Shown piece after piece: positions 45,495-54,498 of a stretch of DNA of 64,000 bases (within the stretch, counting starts at the first letter, position 1; each line of letters begins with the position of its first letter). Position numbers and translations under genes: made by a program. The DNA comes from Dyadobacter sandarakinus. Its GTDB lineage: Bacteria; Bacteroidota; Bacteroidia; Cytophagales; Spirosomataceae. The DNA lies in assembly GCF_016894445.1 (NCBI RefSeq), contig NZ_CP056775.1, positions 1,986,001 through 2,050,000 of the forward strand, read 5' to 3'. The notes beneath the pieces are model-generated. The model was not told where the DNA came from and ran no database searches. It was given only the letters and a program-made list of their open reading frames with translations.

Positions 45495-47366
45495 CTATCT
45501 AAAATGAGAGATTGAGAATATATTTGATTTGCCAAGCCAAGATTGCACATTAGTTAATGCGTGTTCCCCCATTTCTGACAAAGACAGAATAACGAGATTT
45601 TCCTTCGCACGAGAACTACAAACGTAAAATAGATTTCGTGTTCTCAGAAATCGCTCCTCGATCGATTCTGATCCTCCAATAAAATTCTGAAAGTTGTACA
45701 TTGATTTCCAACTTGTGTCATCAATGATGACTAGTACATTTCTAAATTGATCTCCCTTAGTACCATGCTTAGTTGAAAAAACTGTCTCGTTTTTAACAAA
45801 CTTAAATAACTCAATTATTTCATTATAAGGTAACTCTCGAACCGATGTATAAAATTTAATATTATCTTCATGTCTTATCCTCTCATCTGGATCCGGAATG
45901 TCTGCTGGTAAAACGGCGATCTTTTCTAGATATCTGGCAAATGGTTCGGCAAGAGCCAGTAAGTTGTTTTCAATGAGGTAGTCCAACACTGACCCAATAT
46001 TGGATCCCAGTCTTAGAGATTGAAGTTTGTCGATTGTATCGAAAATTCTTTGCTTGTCCTCATGCTTAACCAATTTAAAATAACGATTTGCTTTCGGGCC
46101 GCTGATTATTTCACTCCCATTTGAATTTAGAAACGAAACAATACCATTATAATCTCCCGAGGTATAGTATTCGATTAAATGTTCAAGCCCGTCTCCTCTC
46201 TCCACTCCGGACTGCCTGTCGACAGAGCCAGTGAAAAATTTGATCAAAACATGCTCTCTCTTAATTATTTGCTCAGTCGCCCCCTCTCCGTACTTAGACG
46301 AAGCAATCTTGTACAGTTTTCCAAATCCACTCCTTTCGGCAACTCTGCTGTTGGCGATGATCAATATTTTATCCTCACTATTTTTACCAAAGTTCCAACC
46401 CTGACTTTCTAAGCTGGAAATAATCTTGTCGTAGTTAGCATCCTTATATGGTTGAAGTGACTTTTCATAGTCGGTTTTGTTCTGCCCCTTTACTATTGGA
46501 GGATAGTTGTCACAATTGATAAATGATACAGAACCACTTATTCGATTTCTCTCGCTCGGCAGAACTTGTTGCAGACTGGTTCTGAACTTGTTCAAAAATT
46601 TAACTATCGCGGCGGAAGAACGATAGTTTTCGCTCTTTTCTACTAAAAAGAGTTTATTTTCATCAATGTATGATGCCATCGTGCCTACGCCACCATCATA
46701 TATTTTTTGGAAGGAGTCACCAAAAAAACCGAAGCATATTTTCGGGTTATCGATAAAAAGCATGGAATTTAGTAAGGCGTCTACAACTCTGGGAGATGTG
46801 TCTTGGTATTCATCAATAAAAATGTAAGGGTACTTGTCAACAACAATCTTGGTAAGAAGCGGATATTTTTCAATCAAGTTGGCCGCTATTTCTATCACGT
46901 CATCATGATGCAGTCGCCCCTTCTCGAAATCACGATATCCAATATCAGCATATGTGACTTGTAGAAACTTAACCCTATTCTTCAAATCAGGTAGGTACTT
47001 GTCCGGCTTTGTTACCGCTCTCTCCTCATTCAATAAGCATATTTCATCGAACAATTGACTCTGAAAGTTTTTAACTGTGCCCCATAAAAATTCATGAATA
47101 GTTGATATCTCAAGCAATGGGTTGTATTCAAGACGCTCTACAATCTCGTTTCTCGCGACATTTGTATACGTAATACAAACTATTTTTTTGTTATTGTAAC
47201 TGAGAACTTTCCCTTTTTCAGCTATAAGATGGGCTATTGTCTGAATAAGTGTAAATGTCTTGCCCGAACCAGCACCTGCTTCGAGAACAAAACTTTTATT
47301 CTTGACAAGGAGGTCTTGTATTTTCTCAAATGCCACCATTTTTTTTATGTCTATATTGCCAACCAT
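45495..47366 (-). CDS. gajB: UvrD/REP-type helicase, GajB-like
   Basis: The 623-residue protein has a superfamily 1 helicase core: Walker A AGAGSGKTFTLI (Gly31-Thr37), Walker B IFIDEYQDTSP (185-190), motif III GFFGDSFQKIYDGG, motif V STKHGTKGDQFRNVLVI, and motif VI RNLFYVCSSRAKENLVILSL. Its start overlaps the end of the gajA-like gene by 16 bp. In Gabija defence, GajB is a UvrD-like helicase that works with the GajA nuclease complex to stop phage growth. The match in domain plan and order with GajA first is good; the name is used on this basis. Confidence 0.85.
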   Translation of the reverse strand: MVGNIDIKKMVAFEKIQDLLVKNKSFVLEAGAGSGKTFTLIQTIAHLIAEKGKVLSYNNKKIVCITYTNVARNEIVERLEYNPLLEISTIHEFLWGTVKNFQSQLFDEICLLNEERAVTKPDKYLPDLKNRVKFLQVTYADIGYRDFEKGRLHHDDVIEIAANLIEKYPLLTKIVVDKYPYIFIDEYQDTSPRVVDALLNSMLFIDNPKICFGFFGDSFQKIYDGGVGTMASYIDENKLFLVEKSENYRSSAAIVKFLNKFRTSLQQVLPSERNRISGSVSFINCDNYPPIVKGQNKTDYEKSLQPYKDANYDKIISSLESQGWNFGKNSEDKILIIANSRVAERSGFGKLYKIASSKYGEGATEQIIKREHVLIKFFTGSVDRQSGVERGDGLEHLIEYYTSGDYNGIVSFLNSNGSEIISGPKANRYFKLVKHEDKQRIFDTIDKLQSLRLGSNIGSVLDYLIENNLLALAEPFARYLEKIAVLPADIPDPDERIRHEDNIKFYTSVRELPYNEIIELFKFVKNETVFSTKHGTKGDQFRNVLVIIDDTSWKSMYNFQNFIGGSESIEERFLRTRNLFYVCSSRAKENLVILSLSEMGEHALTNVQSWLGKSNIFSISHFR

Positions 47367-49393
47367 TCAAGACCCTCTTTTATATATAGGGGGACTTTCC
47401 ATTTACCAAACTCTTGTTCATTAAATGACATTACATCAAAAGCGAATCTAGTCTTCGCCTTAGACGTCTTGGGGGCCAAATCAAAACTATCTAATGTTTC
47501 AAATGACTCTTCCGAAATGACACGAAATCTAGAAAATTCATTTTTCACAGATTTTTCCACCTCTTTGCCGCTCTTCAAGACTTTCTTTTTACTTCTTAAC
47601 AGCGAAGAATTGACTTGAATAAATGACTCTTCAAAACTTCGTGAATAATATGGTGGTGTACTTTCATTGATCTGAAAAGCAACTCGAACTATACCCTTAT
47701 AAATCTTATCGGTTTCTGTAGATCCAAGTATTTCATGTATTAACGACTTCTTCGGTAACCATTTGGAGAGGGTGTGATTTGACGTTTTTTGTTCCAGTAT
47801 CTTCAAATCGACGCGACAAGCCTTCTTTGAGGCATCAATTGAATCTAAGTCAGTAATTACAAGTGTCTTTATTTCAACAAAATTCAAAATTTGCTCAAAT
47901 TTGTGCGTGTAGGCACCTCCCGCTTCAAGAATTGTCACATATTCGTTTTGCAGAGCAGTAGCAACTTTGGCAATCATTTGAGGTAAAAGCAATCGTTCGG
48001 TCACACCTTCGACAATAATTACTTTATCTGCAAAAAATAGATCTGACTTGTGTATATTCAAATATTGTTTGAGAAAACGATAAGTTTTCTTCTGATCATC
48101 AACATACAGATCGTTAAAGTCCTTTAGAAATACGACGTCATTTTTTCTTTTAAAATATCTAAGTCTGTTAAATCCACGTTTCACATCAATACCTGCTTCT
48201 GATATAATGTGAGAAGAATGAGAAGTAATTATCAATTGAACAACGATGCCATCGACAAGAGCCTTTCTTAGTAATTCAACTATTTGTTTGATAAATACTT
48301 GCTGCATTTGGGGGTGCATATGTGCCTCAGGCTCTTCAATAGTAACAACCAAAAATTGCGACACTCTTTTCTCGGATGAATTTTTTTGCTTTTCTAAAAA
48401 GCTGGCAAATTCCAAAATCATATAAATTAGATTGCTGTAACCCAATCCATTGTAGCTCTCAGGCAAATCGATCTCGTCTTGTTTGTAATAATATTTTATA
48501 TTATTTTTTATAACTGCCTCGGAATCAAATACTGAGTCTATTACAATTTCTGGAATCACAATAGGAGTATGAGCACCAAATGTTTTCAACTCTGAGAGAA
48601 TTCCTCCCAATATATCTTTATACTTTAACTTCAACTCCTCCGACATCGATTGTAATTTACTTTCGAGGCTAGTGATGTCTTCTCCACCCTTGTTCCTATA
48701 TTTATAATATTTTGCAAAGCCTAATGCAAGCGTATTATTCCGATCACCCTTTTTATCATCAAGTATGCGTAGCGCATGAATTTCTTCAAATGAGACAACT
48801 TTCGTAATCTTATTCTTAAATGCGCCTTCCAATTCGCGGCGATTACCTGTTGGCCAGTCAACTGCGAAGCATTTAACTCTATAATATTGGGTAATTTTCG
48901 TTTGTAAGAATTTGATAAGTCCAACAGACTTATCCTGACGACTTGAGAAATCCTTGAACAGACCTAGTGTATTAATGGGATGATAACTTACACAAAGGCA
49001 GGCATCGGTTCTTAGCATGTCAAGATCTGTAATAAATTCACTTAGCTCTACCAATGAATCCTTTTTAGAATCGTATGCAAATCGTAGATACATTTCGATT
49101 TTTGGTATCTTACCTTGCAATTCTTTCAAAATTTTATTCTTCTCCTCGTCGTTATTTTCAGCGACATAGCGCTCATAAATAGCATAAGAGTCTCGGAATG
49201 TGGGGTAACAATTCTGAGAAAAATCTTCGAAACTAATATTTGTCTCGTCTGACAAGAAAATCTTTATCGCTTCGAACAGTGAAGTTTTTCCAGTATTATT
49301 CTTACCAACGACAAGTGTTATATCAGATTCTAGACTTAGATCAACAGCAGCAAGCATTCTAAAATTGCGTATTGAAATGTGCGTGAGTCTCAT
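47351..49393 (-). CDS. gajA: OLD-family ATPase/TOPRIM nuclease, GajA-like
   Basis: The 680-residue protein has an ABC-type ATPase half: Walker A VVGKNNTGKTSLFEAI (Gly30-Thr37), a signature-like YNGLGYSNLIYM (about 315-325) and Walker B FLVVTIEEPEAHMHPQ (347-362). The TOPRIM half from about 455 has VIIVEGVTERLLLPQM with Glu462, and LVITDLDSIDA with Asp515 and Asp517. This is the OLD (overcoming lysogenization defect) plan found in GajA of Gabija. It is longer than the 578 residues usual for GajA, mainly through extra sequence around 85-300 and at the end. It is the first gene of the defence run on the minus strand. Confidence 0.87.
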   Translation of the reverse strand: MRLTHISIRNFRMLAAVDLSLESDITLVVGKNNTGKTSLFEAIKIFLSDETNISFEDFSQNCYPTFRDSYAIYERYVAENNDEEKNKILKELQGKIPKIEMYLRFAYDSKKDSLVELSEFITDLDMLRTDACLCVSYHPINTLGLFKDFSSRQDKSVGLIKFLQTKITQYYRVKCFAVDWPTGNRRELEGAFKNKITKVVSFEEIHALRILDDKKGDRNNTLALGFAKYYKYRNKGGEDITSLESKLQSMSEELKLKYKDILGGILSELKTFGAHTPIVIPEIVIDSVFDSEAVIKNNIKYYYKQDEIDLPESYNGLGYSNLIYMILEFASFLEKQKNSSEKRVSQFLVVTIEEPEAHMHPQMQQVFIKQIVELLRKALVDGIVVQLIITSHSSHIISEAGIDVKRGFNRLRYFKRKNDVVFLKDFNDLYVDDQKKTYRFLKQYLNIHKSDLFFADKVIIVEGVTERLLLPQMIAKVATALQNEYVTILEAGGAYTHKFEQILNFVEIKTLVITDLDSIDASKKACRVDLKILEQKTSNHTLSKWLPKKSLIHEILGSTETDKIYKGIVRVAFQINESTPPYYSRSFEESFIQVNSSLLRSKKKVLKSGKEVEKSVKNEFSRFRVISEESFETLDSFDLAPKTSKAKTRFAFDVMSFNEQEFGKWKVPLYIKEGLEWLAI

Positions 49394-49685
49394 AGAATTG
49401 GGTTTCGTGGTTAACTAAGATAGATGTATTAAATGCCCGTCATGGATTACGACTAATAATTTGTCCATAAAATACAATCCGTTGATAAGACTACTCATAT
49501 TGGGCGGTGTATGATAGTATATGCTCACCTCATTTTGTCAGCCTTATCATAACAGAGCAAATGCTTTCAACTAATGACAAGGCATTGAGCACTAGGTGCG
49601 TCAGTAGCTCTTATAAGTTCAGTTATTGAACAGATATCTCAACGAGAGCAACTTTGCTGTTATAGGAGGAAAATTCTAATAGTTA
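49394..49685. other. 292 bp intergenic region upstream of the Gabija-like operon
   Basis: No gene, RNA or strong repeat is seen. This stretch must contain the promoter of the gajA-like gene (start at 49393). It is AT-rich and ends at the stop of the radC-like gene (49686). I did not find a clear -33/-7 pair. Confidence 0.4.
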
Positions 49686-50156
49686 TTACACGATGCACTC
49701 ATCCAAAAACGAGCAAAACCCCTCCGCCGTCACGATCAAGTGATCCAGCACCCGGATATTCAGTAATTCACCAGCCTTTCTCATATTTTCAGTAACATAC
49801 TTATCAGCATCACTCGGCACGAGCTGGCCAGAAGGGTGATTGTGTGCCAGGATAATCCCTGTTGCATTGGCTTTCAAAGCGGCTGCAAAAACGATCCTTA
49901 CATCAGCACTTGCTCCGGAAATCCCGCCTTTGGAAACTTCAAAAATACCTAGCACGCGGCTGGCATTGTTCAACAACAGTATCTTGAACTCTTCGATAAA
50001 TTCCAGACGATCAGGGTTCCAGCTTTGCATCAGCACTTTGTATGCATCCCTGGACGATTCTATTTTTGGACGCTGGCTGGCCTGCACTTTGGATTTGTAG
50101 ATCAGCTCAATTTCTGCTACCTGATACAAGTTTGAAACATTCGCGAAGCTTTCCAT
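49686..50156 (-). CDS. radC: RadC-family JAB-domain DNA repair protein
   Basis: From the ATG at 50154-50156 the 156-residue product lacks the amino-terminal UPF0758 helix-hairpin region of full RadC. It retains the JAB/MPN metalloprotease-like domain: GIFEVSKGGISGASADVRIV, then the JAMM-like metal site in ILAHNHPSGQLVPSDADKYV (HxHx10D), and VLDHLIVTAEG. Short RadC versions like this are common in Bacteroidota integrative elements and next to conjugation genes; the conjugation genes start 430 bp away here. Its function is not known. A longer frame to 50216 would add 20 basic residues. Confidence 0.9.
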   Translation of the reverse strand: MESFANVSNLYQVAEIELIYKSKVQASQRPKIESSRDAYKVLMQSWNPDRLEFIEEFKILLLNNASRVLGIFEVSKGGISGASADVRIVFAAALKANATGIILAHNHPSGQLVPSDADKYVTENMRKAGELLNIRVLDHLIVTAEGFCSFLDECIV

Positions 50157-50216
50157 AATTACCTTGATTTTGAAGTGATTGAATGAATTATGGCGCTTCA
50201 TTCTGGCACTGGTCAA

Positions 50217-50583
50217 GCAAGTAGTGGAAGCAACGGAATAAAGGAAAGGTCCGCGGGCAGGAAGTGTGGGCAGGCATTTATGCCGGGCTACGCGCCCCGG
50301 TGTTTATGCCGGAATTTCCACTACGCCCCACAGCCCTGTGCCTACCTTTGGGGCATCATTGATACAAGAAACTCTGTCCCGCATGGAATGTCGGGCATTT
50401 CAGCAGTCTGCACAGAAATCTTAGCGAGGCTCGTCGTAATTCGTTTTTCTACATCATTGATAATCATTGGGGTACAGTCATTTCGGCAAGGGTACAAGAA
50501 AAACTTGTACTTGAAGTGCCTTGGTTTTGAGTGTTGTTTTGTCAGGTAATCAATGCAGCAGCAACCTTAAAACAACATGAGTT
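50217..50583. other. 367 bp gene-free region at the conjugation/defence junction
   Basis: No supported gene is seen; plus-strand frames are cysteine-rich and not protein-like. A near-duplicated motif with GCATTTATGCCGGG and GTTTATGCCGGA occurs around 50270-50310. No terminator is obvious. Confidence 0.4.
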
Positions 50584-51066
50584 ATGGCAACGCATTTATC
50601 CTGGACAGGCTACTTTCTGGCAGTGGGTGCCGCAGTGGCGATCTACTATGTGATCATCGGCATCCGGTATTACAGGCAAGACATTAAAGCTCTGCTCAAT
50701 TCAAAGTCCCGGTTCTGGGACCGGCCGGAAAAGCCCCCGCCGATGAGCAAACCCGAGGTTAATCAGCCGGAAGAAACAGCTGAACCTGTTGAAGTAAAAA
50801 AACAGCCATGGCAAAGTGAAGCCTTGTTTGCCAAGGTCGAGGAGCTCAGCTCGAATCTCAGGAATAGCATCTGGGAAGCATACCAAAAAGGCTATGAAAA
50901 GCGGGATCTGATTTTCCTGATCCAGATATTGATCAAAGATTTTTCTGCTATCAAAGGCACGCCGTTCCGCGAGGCGATCAACAATGTGATCACTTCGGAA
51001 TCTGCAAAATATGGCTTCATCAACCTCAGTGCTGTAGAGCTAGAGGAGTTATGGAAGGAGGTTTAA
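50584..51066 (+). CDS. Hypothetical membrane-anchored protein of a conjugation module
   Basis: The 160-residue protein has one membrane helix near the start (YFLAVGAAVAIYYVIIGI), then a proline and glutamate-rich linker (PPPMSKPEVNQPEETAEPVE), and a soluble helical domain (EELSSNLRNSIWEAYQKGYE). It is of the sort encoded just before traE in Bacteroides-type conjugative elements, where its role is not defined. It lies 99 bp before traE. Confidence 0.65.
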   Translation: MATHLSWTGYFLAVGAAVAIYYVIIGIRYYRQDIKALLNSKSRFWDRPEKPPPMSKPEVNQPEETAEPVEVKKQPWQSEALFAKVEELSSNLRNSIWEAYQKGYEKRDLIFLIQILIKDFSAIKGTPFREAINNVITSESAKYGFINLSAVELEELWKEV

Positions 51067-51086
51067 TGATGAGCCCGCTCTCCTGC

Positions 51087-51112
51087 GCTCCCGGGTCTTA
51101 GGACCTGGGAGC
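51087..51112 (+). other. Hairpin in the leader of traE
   Basis: An 11-bp stem with one G-U pair (51087-51097 with 51102-51112) and a TTAG loop lies between the preceding gene and traE. It has no following T run, so it could be an attenuator or a stabilising structure and not a terminator. Confidence 0.4.
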
Positions 51113-51164
51113 CGCAAGGAGACAAACCCAGCAAACAAGTTCAAAACAATAATCAAAGAGGCGT

Positions 51165-51491
51165 ATGAAATGTGGGAAAGCAGCCCTTTCGAGCAGGGCA
51201 AAACAAGTATGGGCAGCGGCGCTGCTCTCAGTAATGGCAATCACTGCCAAAGCGCAGGACGGCGCAGCGGGTATCTCCGAAGCCGACAGCCAGGTGCGTA
51301 GTTACTTCGAGCCAGGCACGCAGCTGATGTATGCCATCGGTGCGGTGCTCGGGCTGGTGGGCGCAGTGAAGGTCTTCCAGAAATGGAACGCTGGGGACAA
51401 TGATACGGGCAAGGTCGCGGCGGCGTGGTTTGGCAGCTGTATTTTCCTGGTGGTGGTGGCTACCGTGCTGCAATCTTTCTTTGGCCTATAA
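51165..51491 (+). CDS. traE: Conjugative transposon protein TraE (DUF4134)
   Basis: The 108-residue protein has a signal-like amino end (QVWAAALLSVMAITAKAQ) and two membrane helices (MYAIGAVLGLVGAVKVFQKW and GSCIFLVVVATVLQSFFGL). This fits DUF4134/TraE of Bacteroides conjugative elements, a VirB2-like pilin candidate of the mating apparatus. The next gene, traF, starts 11 bp after its stop. It is intact. Confidence 0.88.
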   Translation: MKCGKAALSSRAKQVWAAALLSVMAITAKAQDGAAGISEADSQVRSYFEPGTQLMYAIGAVLGLVGAVKVFQKWNAGDNDTGKVAAAWFGSCIFLVVVATVLQSFFGL

Positions 51492-51502
51492 GGTTAAGCG
51501 TT

Positions 51503-51844
51503 ATGGCCAGCACGAGCGTTTACCAAATCAACAAGGGCGTCAACACTTCCATTGAGTTCAAGGGGCTCAAAGCACAGTACATCTGGTATATGGGCGGGGC
51601 AGCGATCGTTTTGTTTGCAATTTACACGCTGCTGTACGTCTGCGGCATCCGCTCTTACATCTGCGTCGGCATTGTGATTTGCCTGGGCATCCCGATGATC
51701 ATGGGCATTTATCACCTGAGCTCGGCCTATGGCGAGCACGGTGTCACCAAAATGCTGGCCCGGCGAGGTGTGCCCAGACATGTAAAGTCCAATTCTAGGC
51801 GCATTTTCAAAACCAGCACCAACAATGGAAAAGTTATTCGATGA
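51503..51844 (+). CDS. traF: Conjugative transposon protein TraF (DUF4133)
   Basis: The 113-residue protein reads VYQINKGVNTSIEFKGLKAQ, then two membrane helices (YIWYMGGAAIVLFAIYTLLY and VGIVICLGIPMIMGIYHLSS), then a basic tail. This matches DUF4133/TraF, a VirB3-like inner-membrane component. The start of traG lies inside its last codons (51825). A longer frame from 51425 overlaps traE and was rejected. Confidence 0.87.
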   Translation: MASTSVYQINKGVNTSIEFKGLKAQYIWYMGGAAIVLFAIYTLLYVCGIRSYICVGIVICLGIPMIMGIYHLSSAYGEHGVTKMLARRGVPRHVKSNSRRIFKTSTNNGKVIR

Positions 51845-52261
51845 TTTGATCCCGATCATGGATGTGGAGCACGATTGCATTTTATCCAAGCAGGGGACAT
51901 CACGGTGGTATTTCAGGCAGATTTGCCTGAAATATTCACCCTCTCCGACAACGACTACGAAGCTTTTCACCAAACATGGGTGAAAGCGCTCCGAGTGCTA
52001 CCAGCACATTCGGTCTTCCACAAGCAGGATTGGTTTGTCGACAGCCGCTACGAGCCGGACTTTTCGCGGGAGGACAAAAGCTTTTTGTCGATGCAAAGCG
52101 AGCGGCATTTTAATGAGCGGCCTTTTCTGGATCACAGCTGCTACATCTACATCACCAAAAAGCCAGCAAACCGGAAGGGGTCCAGCTCGCTGATACTGAG
52201 GACTGAAAGTTTTGATTCCTTTGCTGAGAAAAACTTTTGCTATTGTTACCTATTTGGATAA
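51825..52261 (+). pseudogene. traG: traG amino-terminal remnant, frameshifted and truncated
   Basis: The first 24 codons read MEKLFDDLIPIMDVEHDCIL and SKQG, as in TraG ATPases of conjugation. At the GGGG run (51893-51896) the frame changes: GDITVVFQADLPEIFTLSDN continues only if one base is added. The text then goes on as TWVKALRVLPAHSVFHKQDW, ...FNERPFLDHSCYIYITKKPA, and then diverges near 52200 into unrelated residues. Full TraG has about 800 residues; here only around 125 residues remain. The motor of the mating pore is therefore gone. Confidence 0.82.
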
Positions 52262-52292
52262 CTTTATAAAATCGAATAACCACACACGATTG

Positions 52293-52649
52293 ATGAGCGT
52301 ACACTTCATCCGGGAGATCTTTTACTATGAGAATCATTACCGGGATTTCTTCGAGACTTTGAGGCCAGAAGTAAAGAAGAAGTTCAACTGGACGTTGCAG
52401 CTCATTGCTACAATTGACAAAGTGCCTGAAAAATACTTTAAGCATATGACCAACTCGTCGGGAATTTATGAAGTCAGGGTTGAAGTCGGATCGGACATTT
52501 ATCGCGTTTTTAGCTTTTTTGATAAAGGAAACCTGATAGTACTTGTGAACGGATTTAACAAGAAGACACAGAAAACACCAAAAAGCGAGTTGGAACTGGC
52601 AGAAAAACTTAAAAAACAATATTTCAATGAACAACGGGACTCTAAATAA
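52293..52649 (+). CDS. RelE/HigB-like (Gp49) toxin
   Basis: From the ATG at 52293 the 118-residue protein reads MSVHFIREIFYYENHYRDFF, ...RPEVKKKFNWTLQLIATIDK, and the core GIYEVRVEVGSDIYRVFSFF then LIVLVNGFNKKTQKTPKSEL. This is the phage-derived Gp49-like / HigB mRNA-cutting toxin fold. Its end overlaps the next gene by 23 bp, as is usual for HigBA with toxin first. The codon frame to 52212 was rejected because it lacks the family amino end. It lies directly after the break in traG. Confidence 0.88.
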   Translation: MSVHFIREIFYYENHYRDFFETLRPEVKKKFNWTLQLIATIDKVPEKYFKHMTNSSGIYEVRVEVGSDIYRVFSFFDKGNLIVLVNGFNKKTQKTPKSELELAEKLKKQYFNEQRDSK

Positions 52650-52938
52650 AAAGCTAACTTCGTTTTGCGCGCACCTGGACGATCAATATGGCGAACGAGG
52701 AACACCAGAAAGAGAACAATACGAAGAAGAATTTGAGGCCTTCAAATTGGGCGCTATGATTCAAGAGCTGCGAAAAAAGCAAGGCTTGACACAGGAGCAA
52801 CTTGCAGACAAATGCGGAACAACGAAAACCTACATTTCGAGGATTGAGAACAATGCAAGCGATATTAGGCTTTCGACATTGATGCGGATTGTTAGAGATG
52901 GTTTGGGAGGACATTTAAAATTAAACGTAACTAGCTGA
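52627..52938 (+). CDS. HigA-like XRE antitoxin
   Basis: The 103-residue protein has an amino-terminal toxin-binding region (LDDQYGERGTPEREQYEEEF) and a HTH domain (ELRKKQGLTQEQLADKCGTT and KTYISRIENNASDIRLSTLM). It is the partner of the overlapping toxin gene. The antitoxin is expected to repress the pair's own promoter in 52262-52292. Confidence 0.88.
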   Translation: MNNGTLNKKLTSFCAHLDDQYGERGTPEREQYEEEFEAFKLGAMIQELRKKQGLTQEQLADKCGTTKTYISRIENNASDIRLSTLMRIVRDGLGGHLKLNVTS

Positions 52939-53005
52939 AATTTGTTTCGCTCATTCAACAAACGGCTCATTAGTTAAATTTTTTACCATAAACGAATAGG
53001 ATATT

Positions 53006-54430
53006 ATGCAGCGAGTTTATTTTGACAAGCAAATTTTCAGCTTTCTTTACAAAAGAGATAAACCTGCATATCAAAGCCTTTTAAACGACTTATTAAAAAA
53101 TAAAAATAGGTATCTTTTCTGTTATTCACATGCGCATCTGCTGGATTTAAAGAACGATAAAACAGATATTAAATACCGAGAGCTAGATTTCATGGACGAC
53201 ATTGTTGGTGATAATTACTTATCATACAATGCTTCTGAAAAAAGAACGAGTTGCTATTTGGCCCGACCCGTTGAGGCTTTCAAAAGTGTTGATGTAGAAG
53301 AAGAAGCACTTTCATTTACAACTTTATTTGATGACATAGATTTGAGCTTTGCGTCCGAAAAAGAAGTTGAAAAAATCCAGGAGTCCATTAATTTCATAAA
53401 AAATCAAAGGTTTGATTTTGGTGTTTTGAAAAACATTCAAATGCCAGCAGACTTTTCTGATTCGCTAGGTAGATTTCTTCCGGAAAATTTAAGTACGATT
53501 TCTGTCCTAGAATGGGCAGAGCACTTCATGGGTGTAGTCAAGACTTTGGAAGAAGACAAAACTGCATACAAGGGTTTGCGGAACGTCATAGATAAAAATT
53601 TAAATGACGGAAAATTTACTATTGAATATAGTGAAATCGACTTTAATGATGATTTGAAAAATTCAGTTCTGCAAAAGACTTTCATTGAATTTGTAAACAG
53701 TAACTTGAATCCTGATGGCAAGAAAGTTATTACAGATTATGATTTCTATACACAGGCATACTTTTCGCTCGACTTGCTCGGAATAAGCAAAGAAAAAAAT
53801 GCAAGATTTCGAAATGTATTGAATGACGCCTTCCATAGCTACTATGGAGCCTTCTGTGATTTCGTCGTTTCAGAAGATCAAGGGTTTCTGAAAAAGACAA
53901 AAGCACTCTACCGCTTGTTAGGGATTGAAAGTCAGGTATTTCATATCGAAGAATTTATAAATTACCTAGCTTTAAATAGTAACTTACCCGAAGATGATTT
54001 TAGCACGTTCACTAAGCTTTTGGAAAATCAAATAAAAACAGGATTGGTTGTCAGGACAAAGCCCTCATTACAATTTAATCGTCAAACAACAGAAATAAAA
54101 TGTAATCACAACTTTCTGGGTCATTTTAACAGAATTGAACTCATGAATGAAGATAGAGAAAATTATATCTTATTACGTAAACGGAGTATAAACTATTCAT
54201 ACTTCAATTTTTACAGAGAGTACGAAGGTATAGTTAACAATGCCTATCATATTTTTGGTTATGATAAAAATCTGAAAGGTACGTTTGATTGGCACGTAGA
54301 GACCAAGGAAATAGAAGAGCGGAATTGGGAAGGCAGACGGTGGAATATTGGCCAAATAACTATTTTGCTAGAAATCAATGAAAGTATTGACGAAATATGT
54401 TTATTAATAACGAAAATCGGTAATGTTTAA
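53006..54430 (+). CDS. PIN-like domain protein of unknown function
   Basis: The 474-residue product reads MQRVYFDKQIFSFLYKRDKP at its start. It carries residues expected of a PIN-type RNase fold spread over about 300 residues: Asp7 in VYFDKQIFS, His42 and Asp47 in SHAHLLDLKND, and Asp285 and Asp291 in HSYYGAFCDFVVSEDQGFLK. The carboxyl 170 residues seem to form another beta-rich part. It is longer than usual toxins of this fold. The pattern is weak, so the call is an inference. It is followed by a nucleotidyltransferase/HEPN gene (68 bp to the chosen start, 5 bp to an earlier in-frame start), so the two likely form one unit. Confidence 0.55.
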   Translation: MQRVYFDKQIFSFLYKRDKPAYQSLLNDLLKNKNRYLFCYSHAHLLDLKNDKTDIKYRELDFMDDIVGDNYLSYNASEKRTSCYLARPVEAFKSVDVEEEALSFTTLFDDIDLSFASEKEVEKIQESINFIKNQRFDFGVLKNIQMPADFSDSLGRFLPENLSTISVLEWAEHFMGVVKTLEEDKTAYKGLRNVIDKNLNDGKFTIEYSEIDFNDDLKNSVLQKTFIEFVNSNLNPDGKKVITDYDFYTQAYFSLDLLGISKEKNARFRNVLNDAFHSYYGAFCDFVVSEDQGFLKKTKALYRLLGIESQVFHIEEFINYLALNSNLPEDDFSTFTKLLENQIKTGLVVRTKPSLQFNRQTTEIKCNHNFLGHFNRIELMNEDRENYILLRKRSINYSYFNFYREYEGIVNNAYHIFGYDKNLKGTFDWHVETKEIEERNWEGRRWNIGQITILLEINESIDEICLLITKIGNV

Positions 54431-54498
54431 GGAAGATGACCAATTTTGCAAAAGCCATTAAAACTGCGAAGTATAACCAACAAAAATATCACACACGA

